Numbered from the stretch's first letter, positions 1-7,053 are shown. The stretch is DNA of 19,891 nt from Chitinophagaceae bacterium UBA1946 (GCA_002336815.1 DDEU01000034.1:1-19891); one strand, 5' to 3'. Program-made: numbers and translations. Notes: generated by a model from the letters alone, not told the origin.

Positions 1-293
1 GTTAACTGCATACCTGGTTCCAGCTTCATATCTGCCGGCACATTTGATAAAGGGAACTCGATGAGCGCTGCAGGATCTTTTTCTCCATATGCATCAATTG
101 CCGGGATGTTGATGGTCTTTTTTTCACCTACATTCATGCCGGGCATTGCAGCATCAAATCCTTTGATCATTTGTCCTGCGCCTACGGTGAATTCTAAAGG
201 TTCTCTTCCTGCAGATGAATCAAATTGTTCACCGTTGGTTAATTTACCGGTGTAGTGTACTTTCACTGTATCACCACTTTTTACTTCTGCCAT
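1..293 (-). CDS. FKBP-type peptidyl-prolyl isomerase, SlyD-like (3' end outside window)
   Basis: Catalyses cis-trans isomerisation of prolyl bonds and acts as a folding helper; no signal peptide is seen, so it is probably cytoplasmic. The visible 97 residues begin MAEVKSGDTVKVHYTGKL and continue with a typical FKBP core: VHYTGKLTNGEQFDSS (about 12-27), then a GAGQMIKGFDAA segment, then MNVGEKKTINIPAIDAYGEKD leading into the insert-in-flap region found in SlyD. The start at 293 gives the standard FKBP N-terminus. The C-terminal part, including any metal-binding His/Cys tail that would separate SlyD proper from other short FKBPs, lies beyond base 1. It is divergent from the NamZ gene, with about 215 bases between them. 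The family call is firm; the SlyD subtype is likely. Confidence 0.93.
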   Translation of the reverse strand, partial: MAEVKSGDTVKVHYTGKLTNGEQFDSSAGREPLEFTVGAGQMIKGFDAAMPGMNVGEKKTINIPAIDAYGEKDPAALIEFPLSNVPADMKLEPGMQL

Positions 294-508
294 TGTTGTT
301 GATTTTTACTCAGCCTTGGGCCGAATTTGTTAAATATTATGTTACCAGCCAACAATCTTTTATCAGCTGCATTGGCGTCGCACTCTTGTGCATTTTCTAT
401 TCTACTCTGCTAAAAAAGAGAAGGCGAAAAGCAGGACCACAAATGGCTGGCAAGTTAAAAATTTAATTCTACACAGCCGAATTAAAATGTTTTATTGAAC
501 TTTACGCA

Positions 509-1762
509 ATGAAAGTCATCTATTCTTTATTTGTACTGCTCTTATTATCATACTGGATCACGGCAGGTGCCCAAAGCAGCCGTAAAAAGATAAAAAAAAT
601 TAACAACCCGGCTGTGATTACAGGCGCCGAAAGGATGCCCGTATACCTGCCCCTGCTGAAAGGTAAATCCGTAGCCGTATTTGCCAACCAGACGAGTATG
701 GTAAAAAATACACACCTGGTTGATACGCTGATCAAAAGTGGCATTAAAGTCGTGAAAATATTTGGGCCCGAACATGGCTTTCGTGGTACCGCTGATGCCG
801 GCGAACATGTAGAGAATGGCATTGACAAAAAAACAGGTATTGCAGTGATCAGTTTATATGGCGATCATAAAAAACCAACCGCAGAAGACCTTAAAAATGT
901 AGACGTACTTTTATTTGACATACAGGATGTGGGTGTTCGCTTTTATACCTTCATTTCCTCACTGGAATATTGCCTGGAAGCCTGTCTTGAAAATCACAAA
1001 CCCATGCTCATCCTCGACCGGCCCAACCCCAATGGCTTTTATGTTGATGGGCCGGTGCTGGATAAAAAGTTCAAAAGCTTTGTGGGCATGCAGCCTGTTC
1101 CGATTGTATATGGAATGACGATCGGCGAATATGCGTTGATGTTAGCCGGTGAAAAATGGTTGTCTGCAAAAGCCAATGCCATCAATGCATACAATGCCAG
1201 CACACAGCCATCGGCGGACACTCCCTTTCATGTACAGGTGATCAAGTGTAAAAATTACGATCATAGTACAAAGTATGTATTGCCTGTAAATCCCTCGCCC
1301 AATTTAAAAGAGATGCAGGGTATTTATTTGTATCCATCCACCTGTTTTTTTGAAGGTACCGTTTTGAGTGAGGGCCGGGGTACCGATAAACCATTTCAGA
1401 TTTTTGGTCATCCCACTTTGCCAAAAAACCTGTACTCATTTACGCCAGAACCCAATGCAGGGGCCAAAAGCAGTAAGTGTTTTCATCAGCAATGCTATGG
1501 CTGGAATGAAAGCGGCAGCACTGAAGAGGTGTTGAAAAAGCTCAATGGAAAGATCCGGTTAAACTATCTATTAACTGCTTATCAATTATTCCCGGGCAAA
1601 GACAGTTTCTTTTTGAAGAATAATTTTTTCAATAAGCTTGCCGGCAATGATGTACTGATGCAACAGGTAAAAGATGGAAAAACAGAAAATGAGATCAGGG
1701 CAAGTTGGGAGCCTGCGCTCGGTAATTTTAAAAAGATAAGAGAAAAATATTTGCTGTATTGA
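509..1762 (+). CDS. namZ: Secreted DUF1343 / NamZ-type exo-beta-N-acetylmuramidase
   Basis: A 417-residue protein of the DUF1343 family (NamZ, glycoside hydrolase GH171), which removes N-acetylmuramic acid from the non-reducing end of peptidoglycan fragments. A signal peptide is evident (residues 1-22, hydrophobic core LFVLLLLSYWITAG then AQ), so it acts in the periplasm or outside the cell. Motifs typical of the family: GPEHGFRG (86-93), FDIQDVGVRFYTF (136-148), LDRPNPNG (169-176), GMTIGEYA (202-209) and, further on, SEGRGTDKPF. The length is normal for the family. It stands alone, with a terminator right behind it. The likely role is recycling of wall material. The family assignment is strong; the exact substrate is taken from the family, not from this sequence. 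Confidence 0.93.
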   Translation: MKVIYSLFVLLLLSYWITAGAQSSRKKIKKINNPAVITGAERMPVYLPLLKGKSVAVFANQTSMVKNTHLVDTLIKSGIKVVKIFGPEHGFRGTADAGEHVENGIDKKTGIAVISLYGDHKKPTAEDLKNVDVLLFDIQDVGVRFYTFISSLEYCLEACLENHKPMLILDRPNPNGFYVDGPVLDKKFKSFVGMQPVPIVYGMTIGEYALMLAGEKWLSAKANAINAYNASTQPSADTPFHVQVIKCKNYDHSTKYVLPVNPSPNLKEMQGIYLYPSTCFFEGTVLSEGRGTDKPFQIFGHPTLPKNLYSFTPEPNAGAKSSKCFHQQCYGWNESGSTEEVLKKLNGKIRLNYLLTAYQLFPGKDSFFLKNNFFNKLAGNDVLMQQVKDGKTENEIRASWEPALGNFKKIREKYLLY

Positions 1763-1770
1763 TTTTTGCT

Positions 1771-1812
1771 CCGGCAACCTGCGCTACGGTTTAACAGGCG
1801 CCGGGCTTTTTT
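1771..1812 (+). terminator. Rho-independent terminator of the NamZ gene
   Basis: Eight bases after the stop codon, CCGGC (1771-1775) pairs with GCCGG (1800-1804) and CCTG (1778-1781) pairs with CAGG (1795-1798), with a small internal loop. The stem is followed by GCTTTTTT (the T-run is 1807-1812). Confidence 0.7.
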
Positions 1813-1817
1813 AACCG

Positions 1818-1843
1818 CCGCCAGGGTTTGCAACCGCTGGCGG
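1818..1843. repeat. Near-perfect GC-rich hairpin between convergent genes
   Basis: CCGCCAG (1818-1824) pairs with CTGGCGG (1837-1843), and inside it GGTT (1825-1828) pairs with AACC (1832-1835), leaving a TGC loop and one bulged G (1836). It starts six bases after the exonuclease stop codon on the minus strand. No T-run follows on either strand, so it is not a classical terminator; it may stabilise the exonuclease mRNA 3' end or be a dispersed palindrome. Confidence 0.6.
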
Positions 1844-1849
1844 GGAAAC

Positions 1850-2575
1850 CTATTTTACAAACACCAACTGCTCTTCACTCAGCAATGGTAATTTTTTGAA
1901 ACGCAAAATGATATTGGCAACCGTGGCAACATCTTTCTGACAATACACGGCAATGCGGTCCAGGTCATTTTGATTCCAGTACACATCCCCTACCATGCTG
2001 CCATCAATATCATCCTTAGGCGAGGGAACAGCCAGTGCAGCAGCCAGCAATTTCAAAGAGGTATAATGCTTGTAATCGCCAAAACGCCAGTACTGGAAGG
2101 TATCCACCATATTGGTTTCCCAGGGCTTCATGTTTTGAAAATTCAGGTAGTCGGGAACAGACAGGCCATTGATCACTAAACGCCGGCAGAGAAAGGGAAT
2201 ATCAAACTCTTTGATATTGTGCCCGGTAAAACTCCATTTGTTATTCACAGCCTCCAACTGGTTTACCGTGCTGATAAAATTTTGCAGCAGTTCTTTTTCA
2301 TCATGACCGTAAACAGATTTTACCCTCAGCACAAAGCCATTGTCCTGCTTCTTAAAATAGGCCATGCTGATACAAACTACCTTCGCAAACTCAGCCATGA
2401 TGCCGGCCCGTTGCGGATAGTATTCACCTGCAGTTACATTTTCAGGCAGCGAGTATTTTACCTTTTCTTCCCATAGTTTTTGCCAGTCGGCATGAAGCGT
2501 GGAAAAATCTTTTTGCTGTGATACGGTTTCAATATCAATAATGAGAAAATTCTCCAGCGGCATTTTTTCGATCAT
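1850..2575 (-). CDS. PolB-like 3'-5' exonuclease (DEDDy family)
   Basis: A 241-residue protein resembling the predicted 3'-5' exonuclease family related to the proofreading domain of family B DNA polymerases (DNA_pol_B_exo2). All three exonuclease motifs are visible: Exo I with LIIDIET (D14, E16), Exo II with GHNIKEFD (118-125), and Exo III with YCQKDV (211-216, Tyr then Asp215). These supply the four metal-binding acids. There is no polymerase domain and no signal peptide, so it is a free-standing cytoplasmic nuclease, probably in DNA repair or end trimming. The start at 2575 (MIEKMPLENF) was chosen, but the ATG at 2563 is also possible because neither has a clear ribosome site. The barrel gene upstream is separated from it by a terminator, so it should have its own promoter, which I could not identify. 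Confidence 0.88.
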   Translation of the reverse strand: MIEKMPLENFLIIDIETVSQQKDFSTLHADWQKLWEEKVKYSLPENVTAGEYYPQRAGIMAEFAKVVCISMAYFKKQDNGFVLRVKSVYGHDEKELLQNFISTVNQLEAVNNKWSFTGHNIKEFDIPFLCRRLVINGLSVPDYLNFQNMKPWETNMVDTFQYWRFGDYKHYTSLKLLAAALAVPSPKDDIDGSMVGDVYWNQNDLDRIAVYCQKDVATVANIILRFKKLPLLSEEQLVFVK

Positions 2576-2591
2576 GGTTGGTTGTTTGTCT

Positions 2592-2627
2592 AAAAATAAA
2601 AAAGGATTGCCGTATAAGCAATCCTTT
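2592..2627 (-). terminator. Rho-independent terminator of the PorT-like gene
   Basis: AAAGGATTGC (2601-2610) and GCAATCCTTT (2618-2627) form a perfect 10-bp stem with a 7-base loop. Read on the minus strand, it is followed by a T-rich run (complement of 2592-2600). It lies about 20 bases past the stop codon of the barrel gene. Confidence 0.85.
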
Positions 2628-2646
2628 CCATAAATATTTTACGTTT

Positions 2647-3276
2647 TTAAAAAGTAACTCCCAAAAAAATCTGTATGGCCTGGTTGCGCCAACTTTGCCG
2701 GTTATCAATGGCGTTAATGTTTGTCAAACCATATTTATACCTTCCGCCAAGATTGATAAACGGCAACTGTATCCATAACCCGCCAATGGCACTCCATTCT
2801 CCGTTCTTGTAAATATTGTTACCGGTTACGAGGCTGTCAACGGTTTGTTTGAGCACGGCGCCGTAAGAAGGACCCAGTTGCAATTTTACATGTTTGCTTT
2901 CTCCAACATTAATGTTAAGCAATACCGGAATTTCAAGATAGTTGAGGGTGGCTTTCTTTTGACCACCGCCCCTGAAAATATCATCATAGATGATGGTTTG
3001 ATCATTGGTAAACTCCGAGGAAGATTGTACAAAACTAACTTCAGGCTGTATCCCAAAACGATTACTAAAATTAAACTGCAGGAAACCACCTAATTGATAA
3101 TTATAATTAAAACCCTGTTTGTAGGATTGGCCGGATATTTTATTGATGTTAACACCAGCTTTGGCGCCGATCCGGAAAAATCTTTCAGAATCACCCTGTT
3201 CGAATTTTTTTGGTTGAGAAAAAACGGGGAGGGATAGCAGCAACAATGCAAACGGGGCAAAAATTTTTGAGCGCAT
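2647..3276 (-). CDS. PorT-like outer-membrane beta-barrel protein
   Basis: A 209-residue secreted protein with a signal peptide (residues 1-20, MRSKIFAPFALLLLSLPVFS then Q). The mature part has alternating short amphipathic strands, starting FRIGAKAGVNINKISG and including YQLGGFLQFNFSNRFGIQPEVSFVQ and LNYLEIPVLLNINV. It ends in IFLGVTF, with the terminal Phe that marks outer-membrane barrels. This pattern is that of the small Bacteroidota barrel family OMP_b-brl_2, often annotated as PorT or porin family, usually with no known substrate. The gene stands alone with its own terminator and a possible promoter 24 bases upstream of the ATG. I see no sign of a direct role in type IX secretion, so the name PorT should not be read as function. 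Confidence 0.85.
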   Translation of the reverse strand: MRSKIFAPFALLLLSLPVFSQPKKFEQGDSERFFRIGAKAGVNINKISGQSYKQGFNYNYQLGGFLQFNFSNRFGIQPEVSFVQSSSEFTNDQTIIYDDIFRGGGQKKATLNYLEIPVLLNINVGESKHVKLQLGPSYGAVLKQTVDSLVTGNNIYKNGEWSAIGGLWIQLPFINLGGRYKYGLTNINAIDNRQSWRNQAIQIFLGVTF

Positions 3277-3588
3277 AAGTACTTTTTTTCTAAGGGTGCC
3301 AAAACTATACCAATATTACCGGGTTTAAAAATCAAACCTGCTGAGCCGGATGCCTGTAATCAAGCCGTTCAAAAGCATTGTTGCCGTTATTGACTTATAC
3401 CTGGTGGGTTACCGTGTACGGATTAAAGGCAGGCTGTTTTATTTAACAATCATTTGTACATTATTATTACAGGGAAAGCCTGCTACCGGGGAATACACAG
3501 CCAGTTGACATTTTGTTGCGGCGAAAATTTTCTACCGCTGTAAAAAAAGGCTTCTTATATTTACAAGTACATTTTAAAAATAAAACGC
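3277..3588. other. Gene-free divergent intergenic region (312 bases)
   Basis: It separates the PorT-like gene (-) from the small secreted protein gene (+). It holds the -7 candidate above and a 7-base inverted repeat, GCAGGCT at 3429-3435 with AGCCTGC at 3477-3483 (loop 41 bases). TATATTTA at 3556-3563, upstream of the + gene, is one base off the -7 consensus but lacks a well-placed -33 element. No open reading frame or RNA gene stands out. Confidence 0.5.
3300..3307 (-). promoter_or_regulatory. Candidate Bacteroidota -7 element for the PorT-like gene
   Basis: The minus strand reads TAGTTTTG here, an exact match to the Bacteroidota -7 consensus TAnnTTTG, 24 bases before the ATG. A TTTG (complement of 3333-3336) lies 25 bases further up, longer than the usual 19-21, so the -33 element is doubtful. 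Confidence 0.4.
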
Positions 3589-3978
3589 ATGAAAAAATTA
3601 ATACTTGTTGGCTCTATTTTCCTGTTCAGTTCGGCTGTATTTGCACAGGATGCTCCAAAAAAAGAAATTAGCAAAGAAAAAAGGGAAGAAATAAAAAAAA
3701 TGAAAGAGGCAAGCCTTAATAACTCTTTCTCCGATGCCGCTTTAACTCCTGCACAAATTGAACAGGCCCGTGCCGTAATAGAAATGGCTGCCAGGAAAAC
3801 CAAAGATGTTAAAGACAACAAAGCAATCCCCGACGACCAGAAAGAACTGAAGAAAAAAGAGATCAATGAAGAGAAGAATACGAAGCTGAAAGCGATCATG
3901 GGCGACAAATTCAAAGCCTGGGATGAGATCCGTAGAAAACAAAAAACCCAGGAGCAGGAAGCTGCTGCAAAAGGATAA
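3589..3978 (+). CDS. Small secreted charged helical protein, possibly Spy/LTXXQ-like
   Basis: A 129-residue protein with a clear signal peptide (MKKLILVGSIFLFSSAVFAQ, residues 1-20). The mature part is very rich in Lys and Glu and predicted to be almost all helix. A central LTPAQIEQARAVIEMA segment and a later NTKLKAIMGDKFKAWDEIR segment recall the LTxxQ / KLKAIL repeats of periplasmic Spy/CpxP-like proteins, which protect or sense unfolded envelope proteins. The match is by pattern only, so the function remains unproven. It is monocistronic, with a strong terminator just behind it and an upstream region of over 300 bases. There is no Cys and no obvious catalytic motif. Confidence 0.8.
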   Translation: MKKLILVGSIFLFSSAVFAQDAPKKEISKEKREEIKKMKEASLNNSFSDAALTPAQIEQARAVIEMAARKTKDVKDNKAIPDDQKELKKKEINEEKNTKLKAIMGDKFKAWDEIRRKQKTQEQEAAAKG

Positions 3979-3999
3979 CCACTTAATTGTAAACGATAC

Positions 4000-4034
4000 A
4001 ATAGCCCTTCAAAAAAAAGAAGGGCTATTTTTTT
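4000..4034 (+). terminator. Rho-independent terminator
   Basis: AATAGCCCTTC (4000-4010) and GAAGGGCTATT (4019-4029) form a perfect 11-bp stem with an A8 loop, running into a T-run (to 4034). It lies 21 bases past the stop of the small secreted protein gene. Confidence 0.92.
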
Positions 4035-4043
4035 GAAAAAAAA

Positions 4044-4075
4044 TTTGCGTAACCAAATGGTTACTTTTATATTTG
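4044..4075 (+). promoter_or_regulatory. Bacteroidota-type promoter of the arsR-like/SRPBCC operon
   Basis: TTTG at 4044-4047 and TATATTTG at 4068-4075 match the Bacteroidota -33 (TTTG) and -7 (TAnnTTTG) consensus exactly, with a 20-base spacer in the usual 19-21 range. Transcription should start near 4082, about 27 bases before the ATG at 4109. Confidence 0.8.
4049..4064. promoter_or_regulatory. Operator palindrome O1
   Basis: GTAACCAAATGGTTAC: 7-base arms GTAACCA and TGGTTAC around AA. It lies wholly inside the -33/-7 spacer of the promoter, so a bound dimer would block the polymerase. The likely binder is the ArsR-type protein encoded just downstream. Confidence 0.75.
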
Positions 4076-4076
4076 C

Positions 4077-4092
4077 GTAACCGTTTGGTTAC
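4077..4092. promoter_or_regulatory. Operator palindrome O2
   Basis: GTAACCGTTTGGTTAC shares the 6-base arms GTAACC and GGTTAC with O1 and starts exactly 28 bases after it. It covers the predicted transcription start. The two sites share the flanking TTTGC on their left side. Confidence 0.75.
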
Positions 4093-4108
4093 AATTAATA
4101 AAATCACG

Positions 4109-4462
4109 ATGAGAAGAGATGTGTTCCAGGCGATCGCCGATCCAACCAGGAGAAGAATTATCAGCATGCTGGCGCAGCAACCGCTTAACCTGAATGCGGT
4201 GGCCGAAAATTTTGAAGTAAGCAGGCCGGCCATTTCGAAGCACATCAAAATTCTTACGGAGTGTGGCCTGATCACTATCCGACAAAAAGGACGTGAACGT
4301 TATTGCGAAGCAAAACTGGAAAAACTCACAGAGGTTTCTCACTGGGTGGAACAGTACCGCCAATTTTGGGAGCAAAAGCTGGATGCACTGGAAACATATC
4401 TTGATTCGATACAACAACCTGCTGTAGTAAATAAAGCAGGAAAGAAAAAAAAACGTTTCTGA
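4109..4462 (+). CDS. ArsR-family winged-helix repressor
   Basis: A 117-residue transcription factor with an ArsR/SmtB winged helix-turn-helix fold. The opening VFQAIADPTRRRIISML (5-21) is the family's first helix pair, LNAVAENFEVSRPAISKHIKIL (28-49) is the HTH, and LITIRQKGRERYC (54-66) is the wing. It lacks the ELCVCD metal site of ArsR proper and so belongs to the non-metal group that is often paired with AHSA1-domain proteins. The start at 4109 is preferred because a TTG at 4073, which would add 12 residues, lies inside the -7 box. The gene lies 40 bases before the SRPBCC gene and probably represses both genes through the two palindromes. The C-terminus is a basic KKKKRF tail. The inducer cannot be told from the sequence. 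Confidence 0.93.
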   Translation: MRRDVFQAIADPTRRRIISMLAQQPLNLNAVAENFEVSRPAISKHIKILTECGLITIRQKGRERYCEAKLEKLTEVSHWVEQYRQFWEQKLDALETYLDSIQQPAVVNKAGKKKKRF

Positions 4463-4502
4463 AAAAGAATCGGTACAATTTTTCAATCATAAATTTCTTC
4501 TA

Positions 4503-5375
4503 ATGGAAAACAGTAACACTACAGGAAGGGAACTGCAGCTTTCCCGCCTGCTGAATGCACCAAGAGAATTGGTGTGGGAAGTATTTACCAACCCGGAGCA
4601 CATCAAAAACTGGTGGGGACCAAACGGGTTTACCAACAGCATTTTCAAGATGGATATACGACCCGGCGGCGAATGGGATTTTATCATGCATGGCCCCGAT
4701 GGCACTGACTATAAAAACCATAATATTTTTAAAGAGATCGAAAAACCTGGGCGAATCGTTTACGAACATGTATCGGCGCCAAAACATGTTACCACCATCA
4801 CGCTGGAAGAACAGGATGGTAAAACCATGCTTAAGTGGCATATGGTATTTGAATCAAAAGAACAATTTGAACAGGTAGTAAAAACCTTCAAAGCTGATGA
4901 AGGCTTGAAACAAAATATTGCAAGACTGGAAAATTATATAAGCAACAAAAAAGACGGCAGTTTTAAAATTCAAAGAACCATCAATGCCCGTGTAGAAAAA
5001 GTTTGGCTGGCACTTACCGATAAAAAAGCCATGAAGGAATGGTATTTTGATGTTTCTGCGTTTGAGCCAGAATCAGGATTTGAGTTTGAATTTAAAGGCC
5101 AGGGGCATAAAGGAGAGCAATACCTCCACCTGTGTAAAATACTGGAAGCAATACCTTATAAAAAAATCTCCTATAGCTGGAGATACGACGGCCACCCGGG
5201 CTATTCTGTTGTAAGTTTTGAATTGCTGGAGGAAGGCGATCAAACAATGGTAACGCTAACGCACGAAGGACTGGATACTTTCCCGGAAAACAATGCAGAC
5301 TTTGCGAAAGAAAGTTTTGCCGAAGGCTGGACCTACCTGCTGGGTACAGCGTTGCCAAAATTTGCAGCACTGTAA
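4503..5375 (+). CDS. Tandem SRPBCC/AHSA1-domain protein
   Basis: A 290-residue cytoplasmic protein made of two complete AHSA1-type SRPBCC (START-like) domains. The first spans about 8-148, with LNAPRELVWEVFTNPEHIKNWWGP as its hallmark, and the second about 153-290, beginning FKIQRTINARVEKVWLALTD and with KEWYF at the equivalent Trp position. Each should form a helix-grip cavity for a hydrophobic ligand. Such domains are usually encoded as single-domain proteins of about 140-160 residues, so this looks like a fusion of two genes. It is the second gene of the ArsR-type operon. The function is unknown beyond the probable binding of small hydrophobic or toxic molecules, with expression released when the repressor leaves the promoter. 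Confidence 0.92.
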   Translation: MENSNTTGRELQLSRLLNAPRELVWEVFTNPEHIKNWWGPNGFTNSIFKMDIRPGGEWDFIMHGPDGTDYKNHNIFKEIEKPGRIVYEHVSAPKHVTTITLEEQDGKTMLKWHMVFESKEQFEQVVKTFKADEGLKQNIARLENYISNKKDGSFKIQRTINARVEKVWLALTDKKAMKEWYFDVSAFEPESGFEFEFKGQGHKGEQYLHLCKILEAIPYKKISYSWRYDGHPGYSVVSFELLEEGDQTMVTLTHEGLDTFPENNADFAKESFAEGWTYLLGTALPKFAAL

Positions 5376-5382
5376 ATCACAC

Positions 5383-5429
5383 AAATAAAAGGCACGAATG
5401 ATCACCGGGTACCCGTGAACATTCGTGCC
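5383..5429 (-). terminator. Terminator hairpin between convergent genes
   Basis: GGCACGAATG (5391-5400) and CATTCGTGCC (5420-5429) pair perfectly, and the inside holds a further near-palindrome (CACCGGGT / ACCCGTG). On the minus strand the stem is followed by TTTTATTT (complement of 5383-5390), so it serves the porin-like gene. On the plus strand no T-run follows, though the long stem may also slow transcription from the SRPBCC gene. Confidence 0.82.
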
Positions 5430-5442
5430 ATATAAAAAAGAA

Positions 5443-6768
5443 TTAAAAACTGATCATTCCACCAGCTACGATACCATGACTGAAAGCATCCCTAACGCTT
5501 GGGGATACCCCGGCAGGCAATGGATTGTTGGTAGCGCTGCCACTGATATTATTCAGCGGATCGTATCCGTCTGTTCTGAACACTTCAACAAACAATTTTG
5601 CTGAACCTTTTATCAAGGCTGAAAATCCTGCCAGTACCTGGTTCTGTCTTTCCCAGGGGGAGTTTTTAGGCCCGGATCTGAAATTAGAGAATTCGCCAGA
5701 AATGACATAACTCACTTTTGCACCCGGATTGAATTCATATTTAACACCTGCTTCCAGTGAAGATACTTTTGAAGCTGCAAATACATCCAGTGGTGGATGA
5801 GGGTTGTGTGTACCTGGCCATACTTTCACTGTTTTTGCAAAGGCTCCCTGCAGGGTTAATTTTCCGGCCACTACTAATTTTCCGTAGTAAGTATAAGCGG
5901 GATTACATTCTTTACCCGGGTTAAAATGAATTACCGGGAACCCCTGGCAATAGCCACTCCCACGAAGGTAGGAGCCTCCAACAGTAAGACTACTTTTTTT
6001 ACTAAATGGAATTTTGTAGTTGATATCACCGATATAATTGTTCAGTTTGGAAGGCACATTGGTGGAGTCTCCAACCGGGGAATTAAGGGATCGGAATTGT
6101 GCACCGCCCTGTACCGCCATGCCAGTAATAGAAAGTCCGCCTGTTTTAAATCCTGCCTGGGCACCATAACCAAGAGTGGCGAATGCATGCCACATACTGG
6201 AATTGGAAAAAGGACTAACGCTTCCGGTTAACCCAAAAGGACCGTCCATTTTTCCGAGGGCAAGATAGAATGGTGACTTGCTCAGATTGCCCAGTACAAG
6301 GTAACCTGTACGTAATTGCAACTGGTTCCTGGTAAGGGCTGTAATGGTACCGGCCCCAAAACTCTGTTCGGGATTGTACAGCATCTCTGCATATATACTG
6401 ATCCAGCTATTGACCGAACCCGTTACAGATAATTGGAAAGAATGTATCACTGCCTCACTCACATCTTTACCAATTTCATTGGAAGATGTTGGATGCCGCA
6501 TGAGATAGGCGAATTTTGAGTCGGTATTGGAGTGCTGGTAATCTGCGATCGCAATTAAAGAAGTGCCGATCACCAGGCCTCTTTCTTTTAAGGCACCTGC
6601 TTTTCTTTCATTGAGCAGGAGGTCGATCTTGCGCAAGTCCTGGTTTGGCTCAAGCATTTTAAAGGAAAAAGCGGGATTAAAGCCAACAGCTACTTCTTTG
6701 TCTGTTTGCGTTTCCTGTGCCAACAATGACGAACTGAGGAACAGGAAAGCTACGGTTATTCGTTTCAT
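5443..6768 (-). CDS. Porin-like outer-membrane beta-barrel protein
   Basis: A 441-residue secreted protein if started at 6768 (MKRITVAFLFLSSSLLAQ signal peptide, residues 1-18). An in-frame ATG at 6807 would put 13 residues before the signal peptide and falls in a hairpin arm, so it was not used. The mature sequence is Gly/Ser/aromatic-rich with many alternating strands (for example LYLALGKMD-like and YGKLVVAGKLTLQGAFAKTV stretches) and ends GGMISF with terminal Phe, as in outer-membrane barrels. The middle part (GKMDGPFGLTGSVSPFSNSS) faintly recalls LbtU-type siderophore porins, but I cannot assign a family with confidence. It has its own terminator and a divergent neighbour, the ADP-ribosylglycohydrolase-like gene. 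The substrate is unknown. Confidence 0.75.
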   Translation of the reverse strand: MKRITVAFLFLSSSLLAQETQTDKEVAVGFNPAFSFKMLEPNQDLRKIDLLLNERKAGALKERGLVIGTSLIAIADYQHSNTDSKFAYLMRHPTSSNEIGKDVSEAVIHSFQLSVTGSVNSWISIYAEMLYNPEQSFGAGTITALTRNQLQLRTGYLVLGNLSKSPFYLALGKMDGPFGLTGSVSPFSNSSMWHAFATLGYGAQAGFKTGGLSITGMAVQGGAQFRSLNSPVGDSTNVPSKLNNYIGDINYKIPFSKKSSLTVGGSYLRGSGYCQGFPVIHFNPGKECNPAYTYYGKLVVAGKLTLQGAFAKTVKVWPGTHNPHPPLDVFAASKVSSLEAGVKYEFNPGAKVSYVISGEFSNFRSGPKNSPWERQNQVLAGFSALIKGSAKLFVEVFRTDGYDPLNNISGSATNNPLPAGVSPSVRDAFSHGIVAGGMISF

Positions 6769-6800
6769 GATAATAGGTTGATGGATGGTTAAAAAAATAA

Positions 6801-6844
6801 TTCTCATAAAGTCAGCATATAGAGATATACCGGCTTTATGAGAA
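6801..6844. repeat. 11-bp perfect inverted repeat in the leader of the porin-like gene
   Basis: TTCTCATAAAG (6801-6811) and CTTTATGAGAA (6834-6844) are exact reverse complements, and the 22-base loop holds a further ATAT/ATAT pairing (6817-6820 with 6825-6828). It sits between a candidate -7 box and the start codon, so it could be an operator or an mRNA leader structure. Confidence 0.65.
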
Positions 6845-6855
6845 AAATCTTACTG

Positions 6856-6863
6856 CAAAAATA
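6856..6863 (-). promoter_or_regulatory. Candidate -7 element for the porin-like gene
   Basis: The minus strand reads TATTTTTG, an exact TAnnTTTG, 88 bases before the ATG at 6768 and just upstream of the inverted repeat. No convincing -33 TTTG lies at the right distance, so support is partial. Confidence 0.35.
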
Positions 6864-7053
6864 CTTTGCACCTGTCGCTGTGTAGTGACTGGCCTCATTG
6901 GAGGATATGATTTTTCTCAGTCTGCCTAAAAACGAAAAAACGCCTGCAAAAATTGTCGCATATGTTTTGAAATATCTACATTGTGTTGAGCAGAACCGGG
7001 CATATGCTATTAATGTCAACGTCGTTTGCCTGCAATCAATTCAACCAGTATTT

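Noticed and set aside
61..466. Plus-strand reading frames at the left end, including one of 83 residues
   Set aside because: They mostly lie opposite the FKBP gene, whose protein matches a known family on the minus strand. The remainder has no recognisable start signal or family.
3505..3510. TTGACA resembling a sigma-70 -35 box
   Set aside because: No matching -10 box at 16-18 bases, and the organism appears to use Bacteroidota-type promoters.
3561..4001. 146-residue minus-strand frame opposite the small secreted protein
   Set aside because: It is a Phe/Ser-rich mirror of Lys/Glu codons and runs opposite a gene with a clear signal peptide and terminator.
4073..4108. Longer ArsR-type protein starting at TTG 4073
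   Set aside because: The TTG is part of the -7 promoter box TATATTTG and precedes the predicted transcription start; the ATG at 4109 gives the normal family N-terminus.
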